Below, piece after piece: positions 22,682 through 34,252 of a stretch of 64,000 bases of DNA (positions are counted from its first letter, which is position 1; each line of letters begins with the position of its first letter). Source of the DNA: Acholoe squamosa (lineage: Eukaryota; Annelida; Polychaeta; Phyllodocida; Polynoidae). The stretch covers positions 9,277,395-9,341,394 of the forward strand of contig OX439049.1 of the NCBI GenBank assembly GCA_949317995.1, in the 5' to 3' direction. Under the pieces are notes generated by a model that was given only the letters and a program-made list of their open reading frames with translations, made no database searches and had not been told where the DNA came from. A program made the translations under genes and the position numbers.

Positions 22682-23412
22682 GTTGTCTACTGTTAAAGTC
22701 CACATTTGACAACTTCCGAGGAGCGAGCATCTCTTTCACGAGTAGGTGTCAATAAACCTATTTAAAGAAAAAAAAACAGGTTCAGTAGGGTATTGCACAT
22801 GGGGGAAAGGACGTTTTGCATAAGAAGTGCCTCACCTGCAGCAGTTCATTTCTTTTCAGTCCTGGCTTGTTTTTATGTTGCACAGACGTGCTCATGTCAG
22901 TCAGGTACAAGTACCTTTCTATAAAGATGATAGCTACTCAAAACAAAACCACTAAAGACAGTTACACAGGAAGTTACCTGCTTGAGCAATGCACACTGTT
23001 TTTAAACAAGGCAGGTGACCTTTTCGTCTAATGTGGTGAGAGTACAAATTAAATGGTGAAACAGAGCATAACTTTTTAACATGAGAGGATCTTTTTAGCT
23101 TTTGTGCAACATCCTCCAGGGGCTGGTAAGGGGATAAAGGCGAACCCCCCCCCCCCTCATCACAAGGTGTGCGTGAGGTAGCTGTTCTGCATGGTAATGG
23201 GCCTAGGTGGTTACAATATGGAATAATGGAAAAAGAAGCAAAAAACATAGATGCGACAAGAAATATAGCTTTTTTACTTTAGACAAACATATATACTCCA
23301 TAACCAATTAATTCATCATGGATCTCCTTAAGACATGCAATATGAATCACTCTACAAGGCCCCCATCATGTCTGTGAAGTCCTCATTATGTATAGGTCTA
23401 TAAAACACCATA
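22682..23412. other. No gene recognised
   Basis: Unique-looking sequence with a C run at about 23146-23157. No credible exon. Confidence 0.35.
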
Positions 23413-23642
23413 TACACTGTAAAACATGTCGTTGAAATGATGGCAAAATCCTTGTTCCAAAGTTGCCAGAGGTCCATTGTTATTTCCGCAGAGATTCCTT
23501 GTACCACCGTACTGCCACCTGGGGCTTCATTGTCGAAACTCGGTTTAGAAACCACATTGGTTCACTGCTAAACAATTACGGTGGTTCACTGTTCAGTTTT
23601 ATGAGGATCCCTGGTAGATTCAACAGTAATTTCTTTAGAGTG
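23413..23642. mobile_element. Family L MITE
   Basis: Starts TACACTGTAAAACATGTC and ends near TTTCTTTAGAGTG. Internal CAAAATCCTTGTTCCAAAG, GGTCCATTGTTATTTCC and TACTGCCACCTGGGGCTTC match other copies. Best-preserved long form of the family here. Confidence 0.75.
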
Positions 23643-24436
23643 CGGACATTGAAAAAACAAAACAGACAAAACAGGAGAAATTGCATGTTGTGAAGGTATC
23701 TTTAAACTGGTGATGTGACATACATAATTCTGTAAGTGGTTATAAAGAAGAAGCAGAGAAACAGGTCGATTGTAAACATACATGACACTAAATAAATAAA
23801 TGTATCAATAGATGAATGCATATATAAGAGTAAAAAAAATTAGTATATAAACAAATTAAAATGAATAAATAAGAAAAACAGCAAATAAAAAGATCCCAAC
23901 TCTGACGTCAATTGAATAGCTCCCTCTCGGGGTGAATATGGTAGTAGTAGCAGCGGTAGGGAAAGAAACTATTCATATAGCCAAGGTTACGTGGAACTAA
24001 TTCCATTTCCTCTATATTTCTATATAGCATAACATACAAAAACAGCCCCCCGTGATGTTTGTTGGTAATATTTTCGACCATAGCAAGATTAAACCGTCTC
24101 TCACACACAATGTGTTAGAATGTAGGATAGGCTTAACCCTGAAAATCTTAACTAAGGGAGCGATAAATACAGCAAGTGCCATTCTACCCTATTTTGGGCC
24201 TCAAAACCTCCATTGGCCAGATGAACATTTGCAGACCTGATAAAATCCTCAAACCTTGGCATAATATAAAAACTCATCTACTGTTCAATTTAGGAACTAA
24301 TTTGGGTCACTTGTGATTTTTTTCATAATTTTACCAATATTTCTTGCATATGATTTCTAAGCCAATCAGCACCCAGATCACCTTCAGTGCAGGCTTGAAT
24401 ACCATATGACTCACGAGAGTGACCATAATAATAAAT
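23643..24436. other. No gene recognised
   Basis: AT-rich with many AATAAA-like words near 23780-23890; no exon or shared repeat identified. Confidence 0.35.
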
Positions 24437-24760
24437 AGATAGAACTAAACGACTGTGGTGTACGAGGTGGCCGATCCACCACGAGGGGTGGATAGGCCAC
24501 CGAGAACACCAGGGGAGTTTAGTTCTATATTTATTTTATGTTTTTAGAGGGTTTAAATAAGGAAATATTATCAAAATCTGGTACCGTAGTTCCCCGTACG
24601 AGCGCCGGTCCGCCATTTTGAATGTTTACATGCACCCAGAACGAGGCTGCAGTGGTGGATCTGCCGCTGTGGTGGATCGAAACACGTTACGCCACTGGGG
24701 GTGTGGCGATCGGCCGCGCAATGCTATCTCTACGGGAAGAAGTTATTCACATAAAATAAT
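24437..24760. mobile_element. Family I foldback-headed element, copy 2
   Basis: Same head (AGATAGAACTAAACGACTG... closing GTTTAGTTCTATA), body start TATTTATTTTATGTTT and right end AAGTTATTCACATAAAATAA as copy 1, but with a shorter loop and without the 64-bp segment. Highly similar in the body, so both copies are fairly young. Confidence 0.8.
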
Positions 24761-24795
24761 ATGGAGAGAGTATATAGATTGGCACTAAGATGGCC

Positions 24796-25064
24796 TAACT
24801 CTTTAATGACTGCTAATGCAATGATATAACATGCCCACTTGTCATCATGATGTATGAATGCAACCATGGCGAGTAACCCACCAGCGTTACATTCATGCAT
24901 TACGTCAACCCTACAGCACTGATTTATTTATTTCCTGAGGGTCGGCATGATGCACCAACGAAGTGCTGGCGAGCAGTCTCACCAGCACTTCATTATAGAC
25001 CAGTGAGGCATCATGCCGACCAATGGGCATGATGCACTTCTGCATTAGCAGCCTTTAAAGAGTT
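24796..25064. mobile_element. Family A MITE, two-foldback form
   Basis: TAACTCTTTAATGACTGC on the left, CAGCCTTTAAAGAGTTA on the right. Holds both inner foldbacks, one of the GCAACCATGGCGAG type and one of the GCACCAACGAAGTGCTGGCG type. Confidence 0.85.
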
Positions 25065-25069
25065 ACTGC

Positions 25070-25462
25070 AATATTGCATCAAGGCCCTCGTCAAAATACA
25101 TGAATGTAGCCCTGTTTAGCTCACAGCTCACCAGTGCTGCGTCCCTAGCCCACTTAAAAGGGTTATGTCTCCTCTTTACTATCCCCTCGGATGCGTGTTG
25201 TGCACATATGCGTGGGTACTGACACATTCCTCTGTGAAATTGTGTAATGTAGTTCTTGCCGTGAATATGACCTTAGCTGTCGAAATGGCGTTAAACATCT
25301 ATTACTCACTCACTCACTCACTCACCAGGACTGCATTCATGCATCATGCTGACCTTTCTATCTTCATCAACCTGGTAGCGTCAGCATGATGGATGGATGC
25401 AGTAATGTAGGGGATTACTCACAAGGGCTGCATTCATGCATCATGTTGTGATGCATGGATGC
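25070..25462. mobile_element. Family A MITE interrupted by a SINE
   Basis: ATACATGAATGTAGCCCTG to CACCAGTGCTGC on the left continues after the SINE as CACCAGGACTGCATTCATGC, then a second foldback to GCTGCATTCATGCATCATG. Confidence 0.8.
25141..25322 (+). mobile_element. Family B SINE, (ACTC)n-tail form, inside family A
   Basis: TCCCTAGCCCACTTAAAAGG through GTCGAAATGGCGTTAAACAT to a CACTCACTCACTCA tail. Flanked by CACCAGTGCTGC (25129-25140) and CACCAGGACTGC (25323-25334), a 12-bp target duplication with two later changes. Confidence 0.88.
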
Positions 25463-25807
25463 TTGAGTACCATGTGAATGTTTGATATATATACACTTGT
25501 GTACAGGCTCGACATGTGGCACTTTATTTGTGCACCATGCAATCCTACGGCATATGCACACTGAAAAAAGTCTTCCTGACAAAATGACATGTATATCCAT
25601 GTCAACTTGTTTTGACACAGAGAGCACATGTCATTAGGACATTGCACATATGTCATCATGACATCTGTCTTCATTACGTATGCCAAGTGGAGATGATGAA
25701 CCAAATGTGAGAGTGTCAACCTCATTCAACATGCCTTTCACACATGTCATGTGGGAGACAATCGTGACCTGTGCAGTATGCGTCAAAGCGATCAGTCTTC
25801 TTTTCTC

Positions 25808-25885
25808 TGTGCACTAGCAACCTAATGGTGCTGGTAATAGGCCATCACCAGCACTGCATTGGTGCATCATGAAGACAAATGAGGC
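25808..25885. mobile_element. Family A MITE fragment
   Basis: CACCAGCACTGCATTGGTGC followed by ATCATGAAGACAAATG: the right arm of one foldback. Confidence 0.65.
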
Positions 25886-25896
25886 ATCATACATAA

Positions 25897-26258
25897 GCAA
25901 ATGTCAACTCCCATGGGACATTTTAGCATCGTATTCACCTCGGTGATTCTGCCCGCATTCAACTCAGCCATATAATGGCTTCATTGAATACAGGCAGAAT
26001 CACCTTGGTGAATACGATGCTAAAATGTCCCATGGGAGTTGACATTTGCATTTATGTCATGGACACAGGGTTAATTTTGCTTTTAAAGACAAGAAAACTA
26101 TCAAAGTTTCTTAATTTCAGTGTATGTTTGTTGCAGGAGGTCACATGACCATCAGCCATTGAATACAGACACATTGTATTCAATCCCCCCCATTGAATAC
26201 AGTTTTTCTAGTACTAATCTATAGTGATGTTCGTATCAGCCATGACATAAATGTATGA
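25897..26258. mobile_element. Family K foldback-headed element, copy 1
   Basis: Head: a hairpin of 153 bp at 25897-26049, with arms that start GCAAATGTCAACTCCCATGG and are near perfect for about 65 bp. Body: CATTTATGTCATGG at 26050 and the inverted CCATGACATAAATG at 26240-26253. The body contains CATTGAATACA three times. No coding capacity. Confidence 0.85.
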
Positions 26259-26499
26259 CCCTCAGATGGGCATCAGAGGGGTAGAAATAGGTTTTAGTCA
26301 TGATGACGTTCTAGTGACACCTACGTTACACATGTGGTGATAAATAGTGTACCAGAGGCCGACCTTGGTGTTGGATCAGTGAGTATTGGTGTCACCCTAG
26401 CCATAGGATCTATATCAAATAAAATAATCCCTCAGAAGCTGGTAAACCCAGTCCATACAAAGAGTCTTTCCACTCGCAGACCATATGGTCCTTTCAGAT

Positions 26500-26807
26500 T
26501 TTATTGTTCTGCAGGCCCAGATTGAATACCTTAAGACCCCTCAAGATTATCATTGTCAGAAATGAAATAATAGAAAAGACGAAATAACTCACCATTTTTT
26601 TTATCATTTAACACCTTAGCAATCAGTAATGCCTTTTGTTTTATGCTGTAACAATGGTCCAGTTTGTGAGCTGCAAAAAGCAAATTGTAGTTCAAGGTCC
26701 AAATATTACAGCAAGACATTTGGTCCATCAGTCTGACAATTTCTGCGGCCCGGCAGCAACTTTGCCGACAAAAGTATGTGTCCGGCGAGTTTTCGTATTG
26801 ACTGTAT
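26500..26807 (-). repeat. Family R interspersed repeat, minus strand
   Basis: Reverse-complement order: AGTTTTCGTATTGACTGTAT at the right edge is the family start; AATGCCTTTTGTTTTATGC and GCAGGCCCAGATTGAATACC follow leftward. Confirms a ~300-bp unit with fixed ends. Confidence 0.75.
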
Positions 26808-27680
26808 ACTGATTATAATAGCAAGGGCAAGTGCTGATAGGGGCATAGGGCAAGAGGTGTAAGGGCTAAACTCAGGTGACAATCAAATCAAAATTTGTAT
26901 AAAAAATAGAAAAAAAATGGAATCTTTAAGCAACCTTTATTTCATTCCTCTTTCCTCTCGGAACATAAGGTCAAATCTTTAGGGATAACAATTAAGATTG
27001 TTTCTCCCCATTGCTTTGACCATACCAGTGGAACTATTATAGTATTTCATTCTTGTAGAGTCAAGTTTCTACCTGTATAGGAACACCCTTCATTGTGACC
27101 TTAGCATCACAATGAGGTGGTGGATCAACAATACTCAATAGCCATGACCTTTTCAGCCAACCATCTAGAGGATAGATTATAGTCATATTTGTGATTATAT
27201 TACCATGAGCCATGCATGATCTAGAGGATAGACTAAAGTCACATTTCATTTTATTGTTATGGACCATACTCTAGAGAATAGAATATAGTCATAGCCATAA
27301 CTAGATTCCAGCCTCTCACCTCTGTCCTACAAAACTGTGTTAATAGGATTTATCACACCAACTATCGACATTATCAGGCTATGTATACATAATATTATGT
27401 GTCATATAAGTGGTTTTAAAAAATGTGTTCATACAAGCAGGCCATCACAAGGAATCCAATTATGTATTGAATTGATTCCATGGTACTTGCAGATTATCCC
27501 GAAGAAACTTTGAGACTAACAAATTCACAATTTTATTTATTTGAAAACCGCAAATGGTTTTCTGGAGGCGCCATCCTCTCCACAAGATTTTATAAAGAAG
27601 GGATACAGCGAAGTGAGGCGGCGACAGGGTTGACATTCCCATCTATAGAGGGGTAACATGAAAATGCCGAATTATCAGAA
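26808..27680. other. No gene recognised
   Basis: A motif CTAGAGGATAGAxTAxAGTCA recurs near 27165, 27222 and 27270, a weak tandem pattern of about 55 bp. Otherwise nothing. Confidence 0.4.
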
Positions 27681-27752
27681 TTACATTGGAGCATCATGCA
27701 GACCAGTGGGCATGGTGCACTCATGTCTGGCACCCATGCATTAGCGAACGTT
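27681..27752. mobile_element. Family A MITE, right-end fragment
   Basis: ATTGGAGCATCATGCAGACC and GGGCATGGTGCACTCATG, then a decayed right end. Confidence 0.65.
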
Positions 27753-27798
27753 ATAGGTCTATAGGCAGACATGTCATTAGGCTCTCACATGTGAGCCC

Positions 27799-28095
27799 AG
27801 TCAAACGAAAACACGTGGGACACCGGCTTTTACTGGCAAAATCACTGCTTGGCAGGTAGGAATTGCCAAACTGCAGAACCGAATGTCTGCCTTTGATCTT
27901 GGGACTATATTATGCTTTTCATGGCTTGCAAAGTGGACTGTTATTAAGAGGTTTTTAAACCCTTAAACAGAAGGCACAACAGAGATGTAAAGAGTTAAAC
28001 AATCAAAATAATGGGTTCATTCTCGTTTTCTTGCATGACGATCTTTAGGTGTTCAGCGTTTCAAATTAATCTGGGCCTGTAGAATGATATGATCT
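27799..28095 (+). repeat. Family R interspersed repeat
   Basis: CAGTCAAACGAAAACACGTG, CTTTTACTGGCAAAATCACT, then CTTTAGGTGTTCAG and AATCTGGGCCTGTAGAATG, all in family order. Confidence 0.7.
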
Positions 28096-28255
28096 GTAGG
28101 GCTAAATGGCCTGTGAGAGGAAAAACTTTCCATATGTTCTATAAGGCTTGGGATGTGACTATATACAGGGATTAGGCTGATTATCATTGTCAGTTACTAT
28201 ATAGAGTTAAGTTGACTCAGTAGCAGTAGATATCCTAAGCCCTATCTATCGGTCA

Positions 28256-28659
28256 GGCCTAAAAAAAGGGTTTGTTTCCAGTTACCCGAACAACCCTAGC
28301 AAAACAGGGCCGATCCTGAAACTTTCTTTTTTTTATTTTGTGAATTTTTTAACAATTTTTGGCAATTTTTAGGTATTTTTCATGTAATTTTCATATTTTT
28401 CCATCAATTCTTCATGGAGCTTATTTAGGTCCTCATCTATTGGTATACAGTTCATAAGAGTCATTCATATCTTTTACATGTTCTTCACATTTCTTGTACT
28501 TTTCATAATTCTACTGTAAAATCATAGAATGCAACATGTCTGCCTATGCATTTCTATACAAAATCAAAAAAAAAAATCAAAAAAAAAAAAAAAATCTGAC
28601 CTACCGACCCTAGATATTTGAGGTATGTAACTGGAAACACAACTTTATTTTTTTTGGCC
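28256..28659. mobile_element. Family S MITE (TTTCCAGTTAC ends)
   Basis: Left GGCCTAAAAAAAGGGTTTG-TTTCCAGTTACC, right GTAACTGGAAACACAAC-TTTATTTTTTTTGGCC, inverted. Subterminal CCGACCxACCCTA motifs also face each other. The interior is A/T-rich and non-coding. Other copies are at 52498 and 62641. Confidence 0.8.
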
Positions 28660-28662
28660 TCA

Positions 28663-28846
28663 TTAACCCTTAAGGGGCGTCTTTAGTATATTATCTTTGG
28701 TCATCATGATGCGTGGATGCAGCCCTGTAGAGATGCGTGGATGCAGCCCTGTAGAGATGCGTGGATGCAGCCCTGTAGGGATGCGTGGATGCAGCCCTGT
28801 AGAGTTCCTACAAGGGCTGCATTTACGCATCATGATGACTCTACAT
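28663..28846. mobile_element. Family A MITE with 4 x 24-bp internal tandem expansion
   Basis: TTAACCCTTAAGGGG on the left. At 28708-28803 the arm segment GATGCGTGGATGCAGCCCTG-TAGA is repeated four times with one substitution, and the opposing arm (GGGCTGCATTTACGCATCAT) occurs once, so only one side of the foldback expanded. The right end is replaced by a (TA)n tract. Confidence 0.85.
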
Positions 28847-28848
28847 TG

Positions 28849-28850
<2 letters not shown>

Positions 28851-28916
<66 letters not shown>
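28851..28916. repeat. (TA)n microsatellite
   Basis: TA run of about 65 bp at the broken right end of the preceding element. Confidence 0.97.
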
Positions 28917-28918
<2 letters not shown>

Positions 28919-29168
28919 AGAATTGCAGCAGACTTTTTAAAGTAAATGACCAGCCTATTTTCATGATGGCTTTATATGGAATAACAAGCTTTGGGTTTAC
29001 TGGAGGCACATCAATTGCTGGTGGAATTGGTCTATTGTCATAGAAGACACCAAATAAACTCCTTTTTCTCCCTTATGATAGCAGATATGATCATAAGTAA
29101 ACCTAAATCTTTTTATTCAACATAAAATCTACCAAAAAGAAGCCATCATGAAAATAGGCTGGTCTTTT

Positions 29169-29358
29169 CCTTTAAGGGCCTCTGATGCAGCAGTGCATGA
29201 TGCGACAATGAAGTGCTGGTATGTCGGCTCGCCAGCACTTCATTGGTGCATCATGCTGATCCTCTGGACGTGCATCAAACCTGCAGGGTCGGCATGATGC
29301 TTGAATCTATCCGTGATCAGTTACTCACCAGGGCTGCAATTATTGCATCATGGTGAGA
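29169..29358. mobile_element. Family A MITE
   Basis: CCTTTAAGGGCCTCTGATGC left end, foldback GACAATGAAGTGCTGG / CCAGCACTTCATTGGTGC, then a second foldback of the TTACTCACCAGGGCTGC type. The right end is cut by the family K copy. Confidence 0.8.
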
Positions 29359-29380
29359 GACAACTAGGGGTATGTAAGAA

Positions 29381-29705
29381 TATATCCACGACCATGGAAT
29401 ATTTTTGCATCATATTCCCCGAGGTGAGTCCACCCGTATTTCACAAAGTTGAGGCTGAGTGGAATACGGTTGGACTCACAGAGGGGAATACGATGCAAAA
29501 CTATTCCAGGGAAGTGGACATTTGCATTTATGTCATGGCCTATGGGGTTAATTTGGCTTTAAATAAAGAAAAGAGCTCAGTTTCATTTAAAATCCAAGAT
29601 GGTGAAGACGCATTGAATACGGGCATATTGTATTCCATGCCCCTCATGGAATACGGCTGCTATAGTACTAATCCATAGTAACGATCATATCTGCCATGAC
29701 ATGAA
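29381..29705. mobile_element. Family K foldback-headed element, copy 2
   Basis: Head: ATATCCACGACCATGGAATA pairs with a complement around GGAAGTGGACAT (29381-29522). Body: CATTTATGTCATGGCC to GCCATGACATGAAATG. It has several mismatches against copy 1 and is directly followed by family J, which shares the boundary motif. Confidence 0.8.
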
Positions 29706-30112
29706 ATGGTAAAGGTGAACGATGATTAGTTTGAGCCGACAGTTTCTTCACGAGCGGGTCCTGCCCGTTCCGCACGAGGCCGGTAGGCTGAGTGCGGAGC
29801 AGGCAGGACCCGCGAGTGAAGAAACAGGAGGCTCAAACTAATCAGAGTTCATCTTTACATTTATGTCAAGGTGTTTGGGTTGATAATTAATCGATATTTC
29901 ATCAATATAATCCATAATTAACTCCTATTTACCCATCTTCATCGCGAAATCCTGACCGCCGCCATTTTGAATGTTTACATTTCAAAAATTTCGCATGCGC
30001 GGTGGACCTATGACGTCATCGTGCGGATTTCCCGCGGGTTATTTAACGCAGGGGTGCAATGGGGGTTCAGTGCTTTCTCTATGGAACTACGATATTCACC
30101 TTGACATAAAGT
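29706..30112. mobile_element. Family J foldback-headed element, copy 1
   Basis: Head 29708-29859: GGTAAAGGTGAACGATGATT... pairs with ...GAGTTCATCTTTAC, with about 65-bp arms and an apex CACGAGGCCGGTAGGCTGAG. Body: TTTATGTCAAGGTG to CACCTTGACATAAA (inverted). Contains GCCGCCATTTTGAATGTTT and TGACGTCATCGTGCGGATTT, a CRE-like palindrome kept in copy 2. Confidence 0.85.
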
Positions 30113-30118
30113 AGATTA

Positions 30119-30144
30119 ATGCATAAGTGGCCCCTAAAGGGTTA
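30119..30144. mobile_element. Family A right-end remnant
   Basis: ATGCATAAGTGGCCCCTAAA-GGGTTAA retains only the right terminal repeat and TTAA. Confidence 0.6.
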
Positions 30145-30948
30145 AAGAACATATATGCCTTATCTATGACTTCTGACTACTGTATGTATTGATCAGATCA
30201 GGGATGTGTCCTATCAACTTTCAATCATGCACACATAACATTGTATCTATCGGATTTGGCTGACACAAGATAATGGAGATAATAATGCAAAATGGTTTTT
30301 ATAAGTAGGCTAGACTGGGCAAGGGTCATTAGTCTACTGATTTTAGATATTGCATTTAGATGCATAGATATGAGGATATACATTCTGTATTGAAGTATAC
30401 ATTTCACATTTATATCAATAGCCCTGACAGGTTCTCGGCAGCTAAATATGCGTACACTTAGATGGATTCCTATGTTTTAAATTTAATCAAGTTTTCTAAC
30501 CGTTAATTGGGGGAAGAGCAATATATGTGTACCAGTTTGGGGATTCATTTCAAGCGAAAAATTGCATATTGATACAATGGCTCATATAAATGGGCTCATG
30601 AATATCCCTGGGTGTGTACCTTATGGGAATAGAAGGCAAGACTAATCTAAAATGAAATATGATTATCAAGAAAATGGACTCTGTATGAAGTGAATGGCAC
30701 AGTTCAGGGACGAAAGACGTGCAATAGAAAATGCATCACTATTTAGAATATCCATGTATGCAATATCAATTCGTATTAGTGATGGCACAGCTCCCGGGAC
30801 ACAGCTTCTTCCTTCTGGTTATTTCAAAAGGATTACTGGACCCTATTTCAATACCCTATGCCTGACAACAACATATTTTAGGTCTCAACTTATTAAAACA
30901 CCCAGTTGCACTGTAAATGCCTGCAGAGCTACCACTGCTCTGCCACAT

Positions 30949-30950
<2 letters not shown>
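30145..30950. other. No gene recognised
   Basis: Unique AT-rich sequence; the segment near 30840-30950 (CCCTATTTCAATACCC...TGCAGAGCTACCACTGCTC) resembles a decayed family F piece. Confidence 0.35.

Positions 30951-31011
<61 letters not shown>
30951..31011. repeat. (TA)n microsatellite
   Basis: Pure TA run of about 60 bp. Confidence 0.97.
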
Positions 31012-31014
<3 letters not shown>

Positions 31015-31290
31015 TAACATAAGGACTCATCGTAGGCAGGGATCTTGACCACACATGTCCTCTCATGAAGTATCAGTGAATTTTTGGATCGTTAGTCATT
31101 TAAAATGCCCTCCTGACAGGAATAGGCAATCGATGGTAAAGCCCAGACATATTCAGGCCCTCCTACTCTGGAATTGAGTAGGGGGGGGGGGCTGCCTCTA
31201 TCTTTTCCTAGGCCTTTGAGTAACCGAGTTATGTATGCCTGTGGTCATGACAAATTGTCTGCATCACTTGTATAATTGTATACAACCGTA

Positions 31291-31448
31291 GCAGTGAACC
31301 AGTGTAGTTTTTACAAGAAGCCCCAGGTGACAGTACGGTGGTGCACAAATGTACAAGGAATCTCTGTGAAAATAACGAAGGATCTCTGGCAGCTTTGGCC
31401 AATGAGATACATTTTCCACTGTTATTTTGATGATATGTTTTTTACAGT
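31291..31448. mobile_element. Family L MITE
   Basis: GCAGTGAACCAGTGTAGTTT, CAAGAAGCCCCAGGTGACAG and ATGTTTTTTACAGTG match the opposite orientation of the 23413 copy. Confidence 0.7.
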
Positions 31449-31616
31449 GAAGCCTATGAAAAAAGGCACAATTCACTCATGCCCCGGAAGGGCTATAGGG
31501 TTAACGGGAGGCCTGTAAGCTGTTTGTTCCCTGGCCTTCCACACGTGTTGGTTTAACCTCTGACAAAAAGCCTATCCATCCTCATACACCTACATCCATG
31601 GACCCTAACACTCTAA

Positions 31617-31940
31617 GTCAAGGGCCGCTAATGCTTCATGCCCATTGGTGGACATATATCGTGAATGCAGCCCTGGTGAGTGTCGCACCAGGGCTGCATT
31701 AATGCATCATACTGCCCCTGAGGGATGGCATGATGCTCCCATGAAGGGCTGGCAAGCAGACTTGCAAGGACTTCCTTGGTGCATCATGCTGACGAATGGG
31801 CATCAGCTCCCTTAAAGGCTACTCAAGCTGGAGTGCATCATGTCCGTAAGCTGACTTGATGCTCTAATGAATTGCTGATGAAACTGGTCGCTAATATTTC
31901 ATTAGAACATCATGACGACCCTCCAGGAATGTACCAGTCC
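31617..31940. mobile_element. Two family A MITEs, head to tail
   Basis: First copy: AAGGGCCGCTAATGC to ATGGGCATCAGCTCCCTTAA with two foldbacks. Second: a diverged half starting GGAGTGCATCATGTCCG and ending at GAACATCATGACGACCCTCC. Confidence 0.75.
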
Positions 31941-32349
31941 CATAGGGGTTGCAGAACACCAATTGACGGGAGGTGGTAGCAGGAGACACTTTGTAGCTCC
32001 GCACTGAAGGGTGTTGTACAATGATTATTGGTCTGAAATCTGACAGTGGGTAGGCAAACCAGGCATCAAATTAATCCTTAGGATGTATATTAATCGATTT
32101 GAGTGTTATTTAGGCTGATATTTGAGGGTAAGTTGAGGGGGTGCACTCTTTTCAATTACAGAATTTATTGCAATCATTCACTGCAAAACCCCCAAATCTG
32201 GGTATGTCCGCACTCTACGGCCGGGAAAAATGGGAAAAATGTGTGCCTACAAGAAAATAACAGTGGCTAAGCCTAGAAATTCACACAAATATTTTATTTT
32301 CGCCAATATGCTATATAAGACAACAGTGAGAAAATGATTAGTGTCCTGC

Positions 32350-32580
32350 AGCCTAGGGTTGGCATTATGAATGAATGTAGCCCTGGCGAGTAACTCACCA
32401 GGCTTAATTAGTGCATCATACTGACCGTTGGATTGATGCACTATATGTTGTCAAAGTGGTGATGACTACAAAGTGCATGCTTTAAAGTGTTAGCCACCTT
32501 GATGTTTGATCCAGCCCTGGTGAGTAACTCGCCATGGCCGCAGTGGTGAGTAACTCGCCATGGCTGCAGTTATGCCTCCT
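32350..32580. mobile_element. Family A fragments with a 2-unit local duplication
   Basis: GAATGAATGTAGCCCTGGCG to GTGCATCATACTGACC is one foldback. At about 32516-32572 GGTGAGTAACTCGCCATGGC is present twice in tandem, another arm duplication. Confidence 0.7.
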
Positions 32581-33690
32581 GCCAAACTTACAGTAAGTGT
32601 TAAAATAGCCAATCACTTTAGGGCTCCATTTGCACATCATGGCCATTTACCACAAAATAAATTACATTCGTTCATCAACATTGTGCATGGATATATATCA
32701 TTATCGAGGTATTCACCACTCTTGCATTCCTACTCCATGCATCCATCCAAAATATAATTGGCTCTAAATGTTTTCATTGTCAATTTTCCTTTGACCTGTC
32801 ATATTGTTTGGTGTGGCAGGAGTTCGATAGATGGAAATACAAACTTATTGCATTGACTCACAGACTGACAAAACAGGGATTGCCTGTCCATGTTTTCAAA
32901 CAGGATTAAGGAAATCCTAGACACTCGCTCCACAATTCAGCATTTGCTAAAAGAATGGGATACTCTCCATTTGGAGTCACGCCCGGAAGTCCCTGGCCTG
33001 AAGTCGCTCTTGCAAGGGAGTAACTCCGTAATGGACACTCTTTAAAAGGCCTCACTTAATTAAGAAAGAGTATGAGGCAGGCTTTCTCTGTTCAGTTCTC
33101 TCTATAGGTGAAGAGGCTATTTTGAAATGTTTTACAATAAAATAAGACTTCACCTGCAACCACCAAAGCCCACAGGTATTTATGTTGTTCCTTTTTTTCT
33201 CAAAGATTACTTGCCCTTTATTTTCATTTTGGGAAACTCAACAGGAAGTTGTGTGGGCTAAATTGTAATGGCTAGGCAGAAATTACAGATTACAATAATA
33301 TTTCATTCCCTTGTCAAAAGTACTGTGAAATAATGATTGTAAACATATATGTATTAGCCCAGAGAGACTTCCAGCAAGTCTACAGCCTATGGATCTAGGA
33401 AGCTCACCCCTGCTCACCCCCGACAACCATTTAATATCCCCTGACCTTGCACCCCTCTCCTATCTACCACACTACCATACCGTCACCTGCTTACTCTCCA
33501 AGCACCAGTCCACAGATGGTCCCCAGGTGTCAGCAAACCCAACCTGTGCTTGGAGCAATATATGTGTTGTACCCCAGCGTCCTTGTGGTGTTGCCCTTGG
33601 TGTCAGTGTTATTTACTTCCGCTACGTCAGGGTGGCGCTGCGGTCAGTGCGATGCATTGTGGGATACCAGTGGATATCCTCCACATGGAG
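32581..33690. other. No gene recognised
   Basis: Unique sequence, including a less AT-rich part at 33390-33690 (CCCCTGCTCACCCCCGAC...). It lacks flanking acceptor/donor pairs around its open frames, so it was not called as an exon. Confidence 0.4.
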
Positions 33691-33691
33691 G

Positions 33692-34215
33692 ATAACCCTT
33701 TGGGGGCTGCTGATGCAGGAGTGCATCATGCCTATAGGTCGGCATGATGCACCAATGAAGTGCGGGCTTCCCTAGCCCACTTAAAAGGGTCTATATCTCT
33801 TCTTTCCTATCCCCTCAGGATGTGTGTGGTGCACATATGCGTGGGCACTGACACATTCCTCTGTGAAATTGTGTAATGTTGTTCTCGCCATGAATATGAC
33901 CTTAGATGTCGAAATGGCGTTAAACATCTATTACTCACTCACCAATGAAGTGCTGGAGAGGCTCGTTGCTAGCACTTCATCGTAGCACAATGCTAATACT
34001 CTGGGGGCATATCGCTGCCGGTAGGTTTGGCTTGATGCTTGAATGGGGCCCTCGAAAGAAGCTCATGATGACCAATGAGCATGATGCACTGAGCAATGCA
34101 TCAGCAGCCCTAAAACAGTGAAGTGAAAACTTTTTTTCCTCCTGGGGCATGATACACCAATGCAGTGCTGGTGACTGAAACGGCAGTGGTGCATCATGCA
34201 GACCTGTCATGACAG
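33692..34215. mobile_element. Family A MITE interrupted by a SINE, plus a second fragment
   Basis: ATAACCCTTTGGGGGCTGC to GATGCACCAATGAAGTGC, then SINE, then CCAATGAAGTGCTGGAGAGG onward to CAGCAGCCCTAAAAC. A further foldback fragment runs to about 34215. Confidence 0.8.
33764..33941 (+). mobile_element. Family B SINE, complete (ACTC)n-tail form with exact 12-bp TSD
   Basis: CCAATGAAGTGC is present identically at 33752-33763 and 33942-33953. The 178-bp element begins GGGCTTCCCTAGCCCACTTA and ends GGCGTTAAACATCTATT-ACTCACTCA. It inserted into the foldback arm of family A. The exact duplication marks it as recent. Confidence 0.93.
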
Positions 34216-34252
34216 TGTGAAGCCTGTGGTTAGAGCATGATGCTAGGATACA

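Noticed and set aside
28717-29043. Open frames with tyrosine-isoleucine repeats
   Set aside because: Translations of the (TA)n tract and the 24-bp tandem repeat; the same applies to frames over 2549, 30951 and 38437.
29301-29678. 125-codon open frame
   Set aside because: Lies in family A and the foldback head of family K; a translation of inverted-repeat DNA.
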